A stretch of DNA of 64,000 bases from a bacterium (GCA_024226515.1 JAAELQ010000230.1:1-64000), one strand, 5' to 3'; counted from the first letter of the stretch, positions 33,514 to 42,719 are shown. Numbers and translations: made by a program. The notes: generated from the sequence alone by a model not told the origin.

Positions 33514-36301
33514 AGTAGCTCGAGAGAAACCGTCCGGTCTCGCCCGAGGAACGCGCGACCCGACGCGGCGTGCCCTCCGCGACGATTCGTCCGCCGTCGG
33601 CGCCGGGGCCGGGCCCCAGGTCGACGACCCAGTCGGCCGCCCGGATCAGATCCAGGTGGTGCTCGACCACGATGACGCTGTGTCCCGCGTCGACGAGCCG
33701 GCGCAGCAATCGGACCAGCACGGCGACATCGCTCAGGTGCAGGCCCGTCGTCGGCTCGTCGAGCAGGAACACTCGCGGCTCGCTCCCTCGTTTGCCGAGG
33801 TGCGCCGCGAGCTTCAATCGTTGCGCCTCGCCCCCCGACAGGGTCGGAGCGGCCTGCCCCAGGCGCAGGTAGCCGAGGCCGATCTCGTCCAGCACGGCCA
33901 GGCGGCGCGCCACGTCGCGCACGTCGGAGTAGGCGTCGAGCGCCTCGCGCACGGTCAACTCCAGGACCTGCGCGACGTTGCGCCGTCGATCGCGAATCTG
34001 CAGCGCCGCCGGTCCGAAACGCGCCCCCCCGCACGACTCGCACGGGACGAGCATGTCGGGCAGGAAGTGCATCTCCACGGTCACGGCACCCGCCCCCTCG
34101 CACACCTCGCAGCGACCTCCGGGCACGTTGAACGAGAAGTAGCCGGGCCCGAGCCCGCGCGCGCGCGCCTCGCGCGTCGCGGCGAAGCGCTTGCGGATCC
34201 CGTCGAACGCCTTGACGTACGTCACCGGGTTGCTGCGCGGGCTGCGCCCGATCGCCGACTGGTCCACGAGCTCGACCGCGGACAGGCCGTCGATACCGCG
34301 CAGCGCACGGAACGGGCCCGTCTCGACCGGCGTCTCGCCCAGAGCCCGGCGTAGCGCTCCGTACAGCGTGTCGTGCACGAGGCTCGACTTGCCCGACCCC
34401 GAGACCCCGGTCACCACCGTCAGCGCCTCGCGCGGGAAGCGGGCGGTCACGTCGCACAGGTTGTGCACGCTCGCGCCGTCGATCTCGATCCACTCCTCGG
34501 CGGTGGCGGCACGCGATTCACGCGGGAACGGGACCTTGCGTCGACCGCGGAGGTACTCCCCGGTCCGCGAGTCGTCTGCCGCGCGCAGGCCCGAGACCGC
34601 GCCCTGGTACAGCACGCGCCCCCCCTCGCTGCCCGCGCCGGGTCCCAGGTCGATCAACCAGTCCGCCTCGCGGATGACGCGCGGGTCGTGCTCGACGACG
34701 ACGACGGTGTTGCCCGAGTCGCGCAGCTTGCACAGCACGCGCAGCAAGCGCTCCACGTCGCGCGGATGCAGCCCGGTGGACGGTTCGTCCAGGACGTACA
34801 GCGTGTCTACCAGCGCCGAGCCGAGCGAGCGCGCCAGCTGGATCCGCTGCGCCTCTCCGCCGGACAGCGTGCGCGACGGACGCTCCAGCGTCAGGTACCC
34901 CAGGCCGACCTCGACGAGGAAACTCAGTCGGGTCCTGAGCTCGGCCAGTACGGACGCCGCGATCTCGCGCGAGCTCCGCTCGAGTTTCAGGTTGCCGACC
35001 CAGCCGTACAACCGCTCGACCGCCCAGGTCGACAGTTCGGCAATGTCGTGATCTTCGATCCTCACGGCGCGCGCTTCGGGGCGCAGCTTGCTGCCCCCGC
35101 ATCCGGCGCACGGGACGTAGGCTCGATAGCGCGCGAGGAACACGCGCACGTGCACCTTGTAAGTCTTACGCTCGAGGTAGCGGAAGAAACCGCGGATACC
35201 GTAGAAGCCGTCGTCACCCTCCTCGACGAAGCGCCGGTGATCTTCCGACAACTCGGCGTAGGGGACGTTCCACGGCAACCGGACTCGCCGGCCCTCGCGC
35301 CGCAGATCGTCGTACGCCTCGCGGTGCGAGGGTTTGTTCCACGGATCGATCGGCCCCTCCGCCAGGGTCAGCGTCGGGTCGGGAACGATGCGCTCCAGAT
35401 CCGGGCCGATGCTGCGCCCGAACCCCTGGCACTCCGGACACGCGCCCAGCGGCGAATTGGGAGAGAACAGATTCGGCTCGGGCGGGCGATACTCGCGGTC
35501 GCAATCGGGACAGTGCAGCCGCCGTGAGAAACGCCGCGTTGCGCCGTCGACGAGGCGCACGATGCAACGGTCGTGACCGAAACGATAGGCGGTCTCGACC
35601 GCCTCGGCGATCCGGGCGCGCCTTCCGCCGACGAAGCTCAGTCGGTCGACCACCACCTCGACCCGCCCCTCAGCCGGCGACGCGCCCTCGACCGGCAGGG
35701 TCTCTCCGTCGCGCCACAGGCGAACGAAGCCGTCGCGCTGCAGTTCCTCGACGAAGCCGTTCCAGTCGTCGCGGGCCGGCGCCTCGATCTCGAACGACAG
35801 CGTGCCCTTGCCGCCCAGCGCGATCAGGTCGCGGGCGACGCGACCCGCCGCCTCGGTCTCGACCGGGCGGCCGCAATCGACGCACGACATGCGGCCCACC
35901 CGCGCGAAGAGTAGCCGAAGATAGTCGTGGATCTCGGTGCTCGTCCCGACCGTGGAGCGTGCCTGGGCCGCCGGCACGGCGCGCTCGATCGCGATCGCGG
36001 GAGGCAGGCGGCTCACCTCGTCGAGCTCCGGGCGCGCCATGCGGTCGAGAAACTGCTGCATGTAGGTCGACAGGCACTCGACGTAGCGCCGGCGTCCCTC
36101 GGCGTAGAGCGTGTCGAACGCCAGCGACGACTTGCCGGAGCCGGAGACGCCGCTGATCACGGTCATCCGATTGCGCGGCAGCTCGACGTCGATCGAGCGC
36201 AGGTTGTGGACGCGGACGCCGCGCAGACGGATCTTGTCGTCGTCGGACACGGGCGTGCGTCGACGGTTGTTCTTGCGTTTCGTGGGAGTTCTCTTTGCCA
36301 T
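33455..36301 (-). CDS. uvrA: Excinuclease ABC subunit A (UvrA family)
   Basis: DNA-damage recognition ATPase of nucleotide excision repair, 948 residues, close to normal length. There are two ABC modules: Walker A GVSGSGKSSLAFDTLYAEGR near 50 and GVSGSGKSSLVHDTLYGALR near 640; signatures TLSGGEAQRIQLARSLGS and TLSGGEAQRLKLAAHLGK; Walker B VLDEPSTGLHPRD and LLDEPTTGLHLSD. Zinc-finger cysteine pairs are present (CPDCDREY with CPECQGFG; CEVCEGAG with CESCGGA). The UvrB-contact and insertion regions are present but diverge from the textbook sequence (MARPELDEVSRLPPAIAIER), so it may be a second, lineage-specific UvrA rather than the housekeeping copy. Its 3' end overlaps the selenoprotein tail. 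Confidence 0.9.
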   Translation of the reverse strand: MAKRTPTKRKNNRRRTPVSDDDKIRLRGVRVHNLRSIDVELPRNRMTVISGVSGSGKSSLAFDTLYAEGRRRYVECLSTYMQQFLDRMARPELDEVSRLPPAIAIERAVPAAQARSTVGTSTEIHDYLRLLFARVGRMSCVDCGRPVETEAAGRVARDLIALGGKGTLSFEIEAPARDDWNGFVEELQRDGFVRLWRDGETLPVEGASPAEGRVEVVVDRLSFVGGRRARIAEAVETAYRFGHDRCIVRLVDGATRRFSRRLHCPDCDREYRPPEPNLFSPNSPLGACPECQGFGRSIGPDLERIVPDPTLTLAEGPIDPWNKPSHREAYDDLRREGRRVRLPWNVPYAELSEDHRRFVEEGDDGFYGIRGFFRYLERKTYKVHVRVFLARYRAYVPCAGCGGSKLRPEARAVRIEDHDIAELSTWAVERLYGWVGNLKLERSSREIAASVLAELRTRLSFLVEVGLGYLTLERPSRTLSGGEAQRIQLARSLGSALVDTLYVLDEPSTGLHPRDVERLLRVLCKLRDSGNTVVVVEHDPRVIREADWLIDLGPGAGSEGGRVLYQGAVSGLRAADDSRTGEYLRGRRKVPFPRESRAATAEEWIEIDGASVHNLCDVTARFPREALTVVTGVSGSGKSSLVHDTLYGALRRALGETPVETGPFRALRGIDGLSAVELVDQSAIGRSPRSNPVTYVKAFDGIRKRFAATREARARGLGPGYFSFNVPGGRCEVCEGAGAVTVEMHFLPDMLVPCESCGGARFGPAALQIRDRRRNVAQVLELTVREALDAYSDVRDVARRLAVLDEIGLGYLRLGQAAPTLSGGEAQRLKLAAHLGKRGSEPRVFLLDEPTTGLHLSDVAVLVRLLRRLVDAGHSVIVVEHHLDLIRAADWVVDLGPGPGADGGRIVAEGTPRRVARSSGETGRFLSSYFKDEPTARRSARLSSTTAP
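33480..33508 (+). promoter_or_regulatory. Candidate bacterial SECIS element
   Basis: Immediately after TGA 33475-33477, two mutually exclusive hairpins are possible. One has an 8-bp stem CGAGCCGA/TTGGCTCG (33480-33487 with 33499-33506, one G-T pair, 11-base loop). The other is a 6-bp stem GACGAG/CTCGTC (33490-33495 with 33503-33508) with loop CAGTTGG, which starts 18 bases after the TGA, within the spacing usual for bacterial SECIS. Which one forms, and whether SelB binds, cannot be told by eye. Confidence 0.5.
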
Positions 36302-36365
36302 GCTTCGCGGCCCCGTGGAGAGGTGCCGTCAGCATAGCAATGCGGCTTTGATGTGCGTTGTTGGA

Positions 36366-36647
36366 CCCCCGGGGGCCTGCCCCCGGACCCCCCGTCCGCA
36401 CTCCACGACGGCCGCGGACGGCCATCGTTCCGTTTGGTGCTTATCTCTCGGAGGGCGACTTGCGGTCGGGTGAAGCTGCTCACCGCTTCAGCGGGTTCCG
36501 ATCTCGTCGGATCGAGGACCGTCGCCGAGACGAGGCAAGTAGGAACGATCGCGCCTCGTTCCGAGAGAACAAGTACCAAACGGAGCGACGTCGGTCTGCC
36601 GGCGTCGTGGAGTGCGGACGGGGGGTCCGGGGGCAGGCCCCCGGGGG
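36366..36647. repeat. 282-bp element with 45-bp perfect terminal inverted repeats
   Basis: The gap 36302-36652 between the uvrA start and the stop of the next gene holds this element and no gene. The left arm 36366-36410 (starts CCCCCGGGGGCCTG, ends CTCCACGACG) is the exact reverse complement of 36603-36647. Similarity continues inward with mismatches for about 45 more bases (TCCGTTTGGTGCTTATCTCTC against TCCGTTTGGTACTTGTTCTCTC after inversion). The centre, about 36460-36555, is not paired to the arms. It resembles a MITE-like or other non-coding repeat; no target-site duplication is obvious. Confidence 0.8.
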
Positions 36648-36652
36648 CTCCC

Positions 36653-38551
36653 CTACGCCAGCAGATAGAAAGCCACGCCGGAGGCCGCAAGCTGCACGGT
36701 CAAGTTATCCAGCCCGTGGTTGCTGATCGCCTCGACCAGCGACCCGACCACGCCGCAGGCCAGCGCGATACCCGCCGCCAGCGGCAGACTGGTTCCGTAC
36801 AACGACAACCCGATGAACGCTGCGGCGCCGCCGACGGCGAACACCGCGAACGAACCCTCGAGGCTGCGCGTGGCGGCCACCCCCGCGATCGAGGGGACGC
36901 GGTAGCGATGCCGGCCCCAGGCGGTTCCGACCGGTTCGGCGATCGCGTCGCCCCAGCCGACGACGAGGTAGCCCACGAAGGCGAAGACGCCGAACAGCAG
37001 GTTGGCCAGCACACCGCCGACGGCGGTCGTGGCCAGCGGAAGCAAGATGAACAGCGATCGGCGCGGAGCGTCGGTAGGTCGCGCCATCGCCTCGTAGTGG
37101 CCGTAGCCGTCCCCGCGCAGTACCGCGTACAGTACGACCGCGCTGACCAGGCCGCCGAACAGCACCACGGCGGAGAGGCCCGCCACGAGTTGCAGCGTAC
37201 CCGCGGCGGTGAAGATGACGAAGTGGAAGATCTTGCGCGTGTAGGGCGCACGCACGCCGCGTCCCTTGCGCAGCCAGCCCGCGAACGCGGCCGCGAGGCA
37301 GGCGAACAGGAGGAGCGGCGGACCGAGCAGTACCACGCTTCGCGGGTCGGGCATTGCCCGCCGGAGGAAGCCGGGTTCCGCCGCGGGACTCACTGATTCT
37401 GTTGCCGGCTCGCTCTCAGGGTCGACGGACGCGACCGGCGGGGGGGGCGCGTCCATCGCCGACAACAACTCCGCGAGGCGCGCCGTCGCGGGCGACCGCG
37501 GTCCCAGCGGATCGAGGAATGCGTGCACGACCAGAGGGCGCTGCATCCCGGCGATCCGACGGGCGACCTGCTCGAGCTGCTCCGCGGTGAACTCGACCGG
37601 AGGCAGCGGAATCGACGTGAACGGGACGCGGTACTGCTCGAGCAGCATGCGTTCGCGCTCGATCCACGGCACGTCCTCGGGGTTCGACGGATCGAGCAGC
37701 GAGACGATTCCGCCGTGCGTTCCGGGCAGGAGGTAGCTCATCATCTCGTCGTCGGTGGGGTACGGCGTGAGGTACAGCCCGTCGCCGAGCTGCGCAACGG
37801 CCCCGCGCTCCCAGCGCAGCCCGTCTTTCAGCCGCCGGCGCCGCTCGTGCTTCGCGAGGCGATCCGGAACGGCGAGCGCGGCGTCCGGATCGAGACGCGT
37901 CACGAGGTTCTTGACCAGGCGCACGCGGTCCTTCCCCAGGTAGCAGTGCACGTAGAACTTACCCTGCTCGCGCGCGACGAGGCCCTCGATGCGGCCGAGC
38001 GACTCGCGATTGTCTCCGACCCAGGGCAACAACGGGACGTGGACGTACTCGAGGCCCGCGCGCTCCGCGGCCTTCCGCCCGTCGCCGATCAGCTTCAGCT
38101 CGAACGGCACGACGGCCGGATGCAACAACGACACGACGCCGGTGAAGCCCCGCGACTTCAACTCGCGCAGACGCTCCTCCGAAGGGTAAGGCCCGAATGT
38201 GAACGAGCCGGCGACGGTCGTGTCGCCTTCCGACTCCCCCGCCATCAGCTCGGGTGTCAGCCACAGCCACAGCGTCGAGCCGGCGCACAGGAGGAGGATC
38301 GCGGGAATCCCCAGCCGGACGTGTCTCGCGCCGCTACGCAGCACGCAGCGCGTCAGCCACAGCGCGACCGCGAACGACACGATCACGAACAGGGCCATCA
38401 CGAGGCGGGCGACGCCTGACTCGTAACCCTCGCTCCAGCCCTCGGCCCGGCCATGCTCGGTGATCCAGCGCAGCGGTCCGAGCAGCGTGGCGCTGCCGGA
38501 TGTGAAGCCGGTCAACAGCCAGAGCCAGGCGAACAGGAGCAAGCGTTTCAT
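36653..38551 (-). CDS. Membrane fusion: tandem PTP-like domains and dolichol/phytol-kinase-like domain
   Basis: A 632-residue protein with N-terminal transmembrane helices (about 4-20, 48-68, 81-99), two cysteine-phosphatase-like domains and a C-terminal multi-helix kinase-like domain. Domain 1 (about 113-225) has the P-loop HCYLGKDR (C203, R209), the C-x5-R of PTP/dual-specificity phosphatases in the GKDR form often seen in lipid phosphatases. Domain 2 (about 255-365) repeats the fold but has Ala344 where the catalytic Cys should be (HAFLDPLGPR), so it is probably inactive. The C-terminal part (about 405-632) has TRKIFHF, GWGDAIAEPVGTAWGRH and GLDNLTVQL, motifs of the SEC59/dolichol- and phytol-kinase group. 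It lies 21 bp after the YaiO-like gene, last in a glycan operon; GGAG lies about 9 bases before the ATG. The substrate is unknown. Confidence 0.82.
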   Translation of the reverse strand: MKRLLLFAWLWLLTGFTSGSATLLGPLRWITEHGRAEGWSEGYESGVARLVMALFVIVSFAVALWLTRCVLRSGARHVRLGIPAILLLCAGSTLWLWLTPELMAGESEGDTTVAGSFTFGPYPSEERLRELKSRGFTGVVSLLHPAVVPFELKLIGDGRKAAERAGLEYVHVPLLPWVGDNRESLGRIEGLVAREQGKFYVHCYLGKDRVRLVKNLVTRLDPDAALAVPDRLAKHERRRRLKDGLRWERGAVAQLGDGLYLTPYPTDDEMMSYLLPGTHGGIVSLLDPSNPEDVPWIERERMLLEQYRVPFTSIPLPPVEFTAEQLEQVARRIAGMQRPLVVHAFLDPLGPRSPATARLAELLSAMDAPPPPVASVDPESEPATESVSPAAEPGFLRRAMPDPRSVVLLGPPLLLFACLAAAFAGWLRKGRGVRAPYTRKIFHFVIFTAAGTLQLVAGLSAVVLFGGLVSAVVLYAVLRGDGYGHYEAMARPTDAPRRSLFILLPLATTAVGGVLANLLFGVFAFVGYLVVGWGDAIAEPVGTAWGRHRYRVPSIAGVAATRSLEGSFAVFAVGGAAAFIGLSLYGTSLPLAAGIALACGVVGSLVEAISNHGLDNLTVQLAASGVAFYLLA

Positions 38552-38572
38552 GTCGTGGCTCCGCCGGGCGGA

Positions 38573-39802
38573 TCAGAACAGGCGTTCGATGCCGAGACCC
38601 AGGAAGAAGCTGTCGCGCGTCCGGTCGTTGAGGAACTCCTGGCTGCGCACGCCGGCGTTGCCCTTGAGGATCATCCGATCGCTGACGCGGCGACGCAGCT
38701 CGAAGCGCACCTTGAACGAGTCGAGGCTGTCCTCCGTCTGGGTGATGAAGTCGTCCTGACTCTCGGTCCCGCCGCCGACGACCAGCTCGGCGTACTCGTA
38801 CCGTCCGCCGAAGAAGCGACGCAGGGCCAGCGAGCCCGACGTCGAGTTGCCGTCGTCCTTCGTCACGTAGTTCGGGCGCAGCGCGAGCCAGTAGCGGCCC
38901 ATGTACTTGGCGGCGGTCCCGGTGTAGATCATCACGTCGCTGCTGTCGAACTCCAGCCGGCGGAAGCCGGCCGAGCCTTCATATCCACGCTCGAAGTTGT
39001 GATAGAACTCGGCCGAGTAGCGCAGCTCGGGGAACAGGTCGGTCGAGGACACACCCGCGTTGAGGAACAGGTAGCTGTCCGGCGCAACTCGCGGGTAGGC
39101 GTCGACCTCGAACTGCACGCCGTTGTCGTCGAAGCGCTGCGCCGCGTTGACGCGCCCGATCAACGAACCGAAGCCCATCGAGCGCCGGTAGGACAGCGAC
39201 GTCATCTGCCAGCTGTCGGTGCCGTCGTCGAAGTCCTCGAAGTCGCTGTCCAGCGCCACCTTGTTCGGCAGCACCTCGTCGATCAGCCTGCGATAGGCGC
39301 GTCGAGCGGGGCGCAGGGCGGGATCGGCCATCGTGGCGCTCTGAGCGGCCAGCAGCGCCTCGCGGCCGCGGTCGAGCCGGTCGAGCGCGCGCGCCTTGCG
39401 CAGCAGCAGCTCCGGATCGTCCGGCGTACGCCGCAGCCCGTCCGCGGCGACCTCGAGCGCGGCTTCCGAACGGCCGGACCACAGCTCGACGTCGGCCAGC
39501 GCCAACCGCGCGTCGCGATTGTCGGGTCGGTCGCGCACGACGCCGGCGAGCACGTCGCGAGCCAGGACGTAGTTCTTGTCCCACGCGTGCAGCCGGCCGA
39601 GGAGCACACGCGCATCCGTGTAGTCGGGGCTGCGATCGAGAAGCTGACGGCACTCCTCGCGTGCCGCGTCTCGTTCGCCGGAGTGGGCCAGCTCACGCGC
39701 GCGCTCGAAGGACTCGTCCGTCGTGATCGTGTCCTCGGCCGGCACGGACGTACTCGAGACGATTGCGCAGCCGACGAGGATGCAGAAGATTGCTTGTCTC
39801 AT
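38573..39802 (-). CDS. YaiO-like TPR/outer-membrane beta-barrel protein
   Basis: Predicted outer-membrane protein of 409 residues. A signal peptide (MRQAIFCILVGCAIVSSTSVPA) precedes four or so TPR units (about 28-175: RARELAHSGERDAAREECRQLL, DARVLLGRLHAWDKNYVLAR, DARLALADVELWSGRSEAAL). The C-terminal half (about 185-409) has alternating beta strands with aromatic girdles and ends in FLGLGIERLF, with the terminal Phe of barrels, matching the YaiO family. TPR plus barrel is the architecture of PgaA/AlgK-AlgE-type exopolysaccharide exporters. The start overlaps the stop of the glycosyltransferase gene as ATGA, so translation should be coupled; YaiO in E. coli is also encoded near a glycosyltransferase. 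Confidence 0.85.
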   Translation of the reverse strand: MRQAIFCILVGCAIVSSTSVPAEDTITTDESFERARELAHSGERDAAREECRQLLDRSPDYTDARVLLGRLHAWDKNYVLARDVLAGVVRDRPDNRDARLALADVELWSGRSEAALEVAADGLRRTPDDPELLLRKARALDRLDRGREALLAAQSATMADPALRPARRAYRRLIDEVLPNKVALDSDFEDFDDGTDSWQMTSLSYRRSMGFGSLIGRVNAAQRFDDNGVQFEVDAYPRVAPDSYLFLNAGVSSTDLFPELRYSAEFYHNFERGYEGSAGFRRLEFDSSDVMIYTGTAAKYMGRYWLALRPNYVTKDDGNSTSGSLALRRFFGGRYEYAELVVGGGTESQDDFITQTEDSLDSFKVRFELRRRVSDRMILKGNAGVRSQEFLNDRTRDSFFLGLGIERLF

Positions 39803-41244
39803 AACGCGTTGGATACCCGTTGTTTTTCGGAAGCCTGGAAGCCCTTGCGCTCCATGCGCCCCCATGTTCGGCGACGGAGGAGCAGGTCCACGAAGCCGCG
39901 GATCTTGAACAACGACAGCATTTGCCGGTAGCCGAAGTTCTCGACGATGCTGAACAGGATCAACTTGCTGACGTCGAGCCAGCGCGGATAGCGGCGGAAC
40001 GAGATCTCCTCCAGCAGGATTGCCGAGATGGAGAGGAAGATCCCGTACAGGATCGATACGGTCAGGAACAACACGAAGTACTCGGTGTTGAGAATGCCGA
40101 GCAGGTAGGCCAGCACGACCGCCACGTAGCCCAGGATCTCGACGAACGGCCCGAGCATCTCGAACAGGAAGAAGTACGGAAACGCGAACCAGCCGATGCT
40201 CCCGTATTTCGGATTGAACAGCATCCCGCGGTTGGTCCACAGCGTGTGCAGCAGCCCGCGGTGCCAGCGCGTGCGTTGCCGACTGAGGGTCGAGAGGTCC
40301 CCCGGCACCTCGGTCCAGCACACGGGGTCCGGCACGAAGACGATGCGGTACTTGCGATCGTTGTCGCGCAGGTAACGGTGCAGCCGCAGGGTCAGCTCCA
40401 GATCCTCGGTGTCGGTCTCGCGGCTGTATCCGCCGACCTCGATCACCGCATCCTTGCGGTAGATCCCGAACGCTCCGGAGATGATCAGCAGCGCCTGCAG
40501 CTGGCTCCAGCCGACCCGGCCCGCCAGGAACGCCCGCAGATACTCGACCGCCTGCAACACGGGCAACGGCCGGTCGGGCAGCGCGATCTCGGACACCTGA
40601 CCGTCACGCACCTTGCAGCCGTTGACGATGCGGACGATCCCGCCCGCGGCCACGACCTCGTCGGGCGACTCCATGAACGGCTTGACCAGGCGTAGCAGCG
40701 CGTTGTCCTCGATGATCGAGTCGGCGTCGATCGAACAGATCAGCGGGTAGCGGCTGATGTTGATCCCGGCGTTGAGCGCGTCGGATTTGCCGCCCTTCTC
40801 CTTGTTGACCACGACGAGGTTCGGGTACTTCAGCGAACCGTACGTCCCGACGACCTCCTCGGTCGAGACCGCCTCGCGGTACACCTTGTCGATGCGACGC
40901 AGCTCGAAGGTCTCGATCAGTCGGGCCAGCGTCGCGTCGCGCGATCCGTCGTTGACCACGATGATCTCGAACTCGCTGTAGTTGACCATCATCAGCGAGC
41001 GCACGGTCTCGACGATCGTCTTTTCTTCGTTGTGCGCGGCGACGATGACCGAGATCGGCCACGTCATGCCGGAGTCCATGATGCGGTCGTAGTCCGAGAA
41101 GAACGTGCGGCGCACGAAGCGCCTGATCTCGGACAGACTGAGCAGGAACAGAATGAGGTAAATCGAGTTCAGCGCGAGGAAGTAGAAGATCACGCCGAAG
41201 TTGAACATGAGGATCACTTCGGGCAACCAGGCGGGCCAGTTCAT
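39799..41244 (-). CDS. Processive family-2 glycosyltransferase
   Basis: Inner-membrane GT2 of 481 residues. An N-terminal helix (about 10-38) is followed by the catalytic domain with VVNDGSRD (D99), the D173-A-D175 metal motif, TED (279-281) and the QRTRW motif (323-327), the complete set for processive synthases such as PgaC or cellulose/hyaluronan synthases. Three or more C-terminal transmembrane segments follow (about 340-430). It should polymerise a nucleotide sugar while moving the chain across the membrane; the sugar cannot be told. The start ATG 41244 has GGAGG 6 bases upstream and overlaps the HEAT-protein stop as ATGA; its own stop overlaps the YaiO start the same way. Confidence 0.93.
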   Translation of the reverse strand: MNWPAWLPEVILMFNFGVIFYFLALNSIYLILFLLSLSEIRRFVRRTFFSDYDRIMDSGMTWPISVIVAAHNEEKTIVETVRSLMMVNYSEFEIIVVNDGSRDATLARLIETFELRRIDKVYREAVSTEEVVGTYGSLKYPNLVVVNKEKGGKSDALNAGINISRYPLICSIDADSIIEDNALLRLVKPFMESPDEVVAAGGIVRIVNGCKVRDGQVSEIALPDRPLPVLQAVEYLRAFLAGRVGWSQLQALLIISGAFGIYRKDAVIEVGGYSRETDTEDLELTLRLHRYLRDNDRKYRIVFVPDPVCWTEVPGDLSTLSRQRTRWHRGLLHTLWTNRGMLFNPKYGSIGWFAFPYFFLFEMLGPFVEILGYVAVVLAYLLGILNTEYFVLFLTVSILYGIFLSISAILLEEISFRRYPRWLDVSKLILFSIVENFGYRQMLSLFKIRGFVDLLLRRRTWGRMERKGFQASEKQRVSNAL

Positions 41245-42491
41245 GCCAATCCTCCGCGAGCCACGGGGTCGGCCGGAATCAGGCCGAGCAGGATCTCGCG
41301 AATCTGTGGGTCGGGGTGCTTGATCGACAGCTCGCGCAGGCGTCCGAACTGACCGGCCTCGACGCAACGTCCGACGAACATCTGCGCTGCGCTGCGCCGC
41401 GCGGGTTCGATCGCGGTCAGGCGGTCGACCTCCTCGTCGAGCACTCCGGCCTCCTCCAGCATCAGCACCGCCTGGTGCCGGGCGAACTCGTCGCGGTCTC
41501 CCAGCATGCGTTCCAGGGCGTCGAGTCCGTCGGGACCCAGCGTGCGCAACGCCTCGGCCGCGTTGATACGCACCCACCATTCGCGATCGCGCAGCAGGTC
41601 GCAGAGGTCGGCGATCGCGGGAGCGTAGAGCAACATGCCCAGCGACTTCGCGGCCATCGCCCGCACGGGCCAGGCGTCGTGCTCCAGCGCTTGCTGCAGC
41701 CGCGGACCGGCATCCGTGTCGCCGACGGCACCGAGCGCCGCGGCGGCGCGCGAGCAGACGTCGGCCGAGTCGTCGTCGAGTCGCTCGCGCAGCCAGGGCG
41801 CCGTGCGCCGATCGCCGATGCCGGCAAGGATCTCCAGCGTCGCGACACGCGCGTTCTCGTTCAATTCGGGGAACGCGGCGACCAGCTCGTCGACCACGTC
41901 CGGGCCCATGTCGGTGATGATGTCGGCGATGCGAATCGTGGCCCAGCGGTTGTCCTCGCTCAGCGAGTGGATCAACGGACGGACGGCCGACACTCCACCG
42001 AGCACGCCCAGCGCCGCGGCGGCGCGCAGTCGCACCTCCGCGACCTCGTCGCCGAGCGCCGCGGCGAGCTGGTCGATCGTGCGGCGCGCCCCGGAGCGTC
42101 CGAGCCGCTCCGCCGCGCTGGCCCGCTCCCACCAGTTGCCCTGATGCAGGTCGTCCAGGTAGCGATCGACGTAACCTAGCTGGTCGAAGGCGCGGATCGC
42201 GCGCCCGCGCTCGCTCCACGAGGTTCCCGCGATGAGGTCGAAGAAGATCTCCTCGAGCACGGCGCGATCGGCGTTCGACGGATGCCCGTCGAGGGCAGAC
42301 AGAACCGAGTCGTAGACGCCCTGCGCGTACGCACGCACCTTGGGCTCCAGCGTCCGGCGACGTCGGCGACACCACTGCTCGCGCCAGTCGCGCCACGCCT
42401 TGCTCAGGACGATCAGCAGCGTCAAACCGACGAAGACGGCGCCGATCGCGGCCACAGCGATGACCAGCAGCCCCCGCACATCGAATTCCAT
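41241..42491 (-). CDS. Membrane-anchored HEAT-repeat protein
   Basis: First gene of the glycan operon, about 416 residues from ATG 42491 (an in-frame TTG at 42527 would add 12). One transmembrane helix (LLVIAVAAIGAVFVGLTLLI, about 7-28) is followed by a basic stretch and then HEAT/PBS-lyase-like repeats of about 31 residues (ERASAAERLGRSGARRTIDQL, VRLRAAAALGVLGGVSAVRPL, VCSRAAAALGAVGDTDAGPRL, VRINAAEALRTLGPDGLDAL). This is a protein-binding superhelix that would face the cytoplasm or periplasm beside the glycosyltransferase. It ends in an ATGA overlap with the glycosyltransferase start. No enzymatic motif is present; a scaffold or regulator of the synthase is the simplest reading. Confidence 0.85.
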   Translation of the reverse strand: MEFDVRGLLVIAVAAIGAVFVGLTLLIVLSKAWRDWREQWCRRRRRTLEPKVRAYAQGVYDSVLSALDGHPSNADRAVLEEIFFDLIAGTSWSERGRAIRAFDQLGYVDRYLDDLHQGNWWERASAAERLGRSGARRTIDQLAAALGDEVAEVRLRAAAALGVLGGVSAVRPLIHSLSEDNRWATIRIADIITDMGPDVVDELVAAFPELNENARVATLEILAGIGDRRTAPWLRERLDDDSADVCSRAAAALGAVGDTDAGPRLQQALEHDAWPVRAMAAKSLGMLLYAPAIADLCDLLRDREWWVRINAAEALRTLGPDGLDALERMLGDRDEFARHQAVLMLEEAGVLDEEVDRLTAIEPARRSAAQMFVGRCVEAGQFGRLRELSIKHPDPQIREILLGLIPADPVARGGLA

Positions 42492-42719
42492 ATAGAAGAA
42501 AGCTAAAGCGGAGATTCCTATTTGCAATTACATATTTGAATCCAACAGCAAATAGATACCCACCCACGCGCGCCGAGGGCCTCGATCGGCTAGAATCGAA
42601 CTCCCGAAGTCGCTCCGCCGATGTGTAGCAAATCGGGACATCGCGGGGCGGTCGAGCGTGAAACTCGCCTTCCCGCGTCGCGTAGTACAGGCGAGTTCTC
42701 TTTCTGGAGGGGTGCACCA

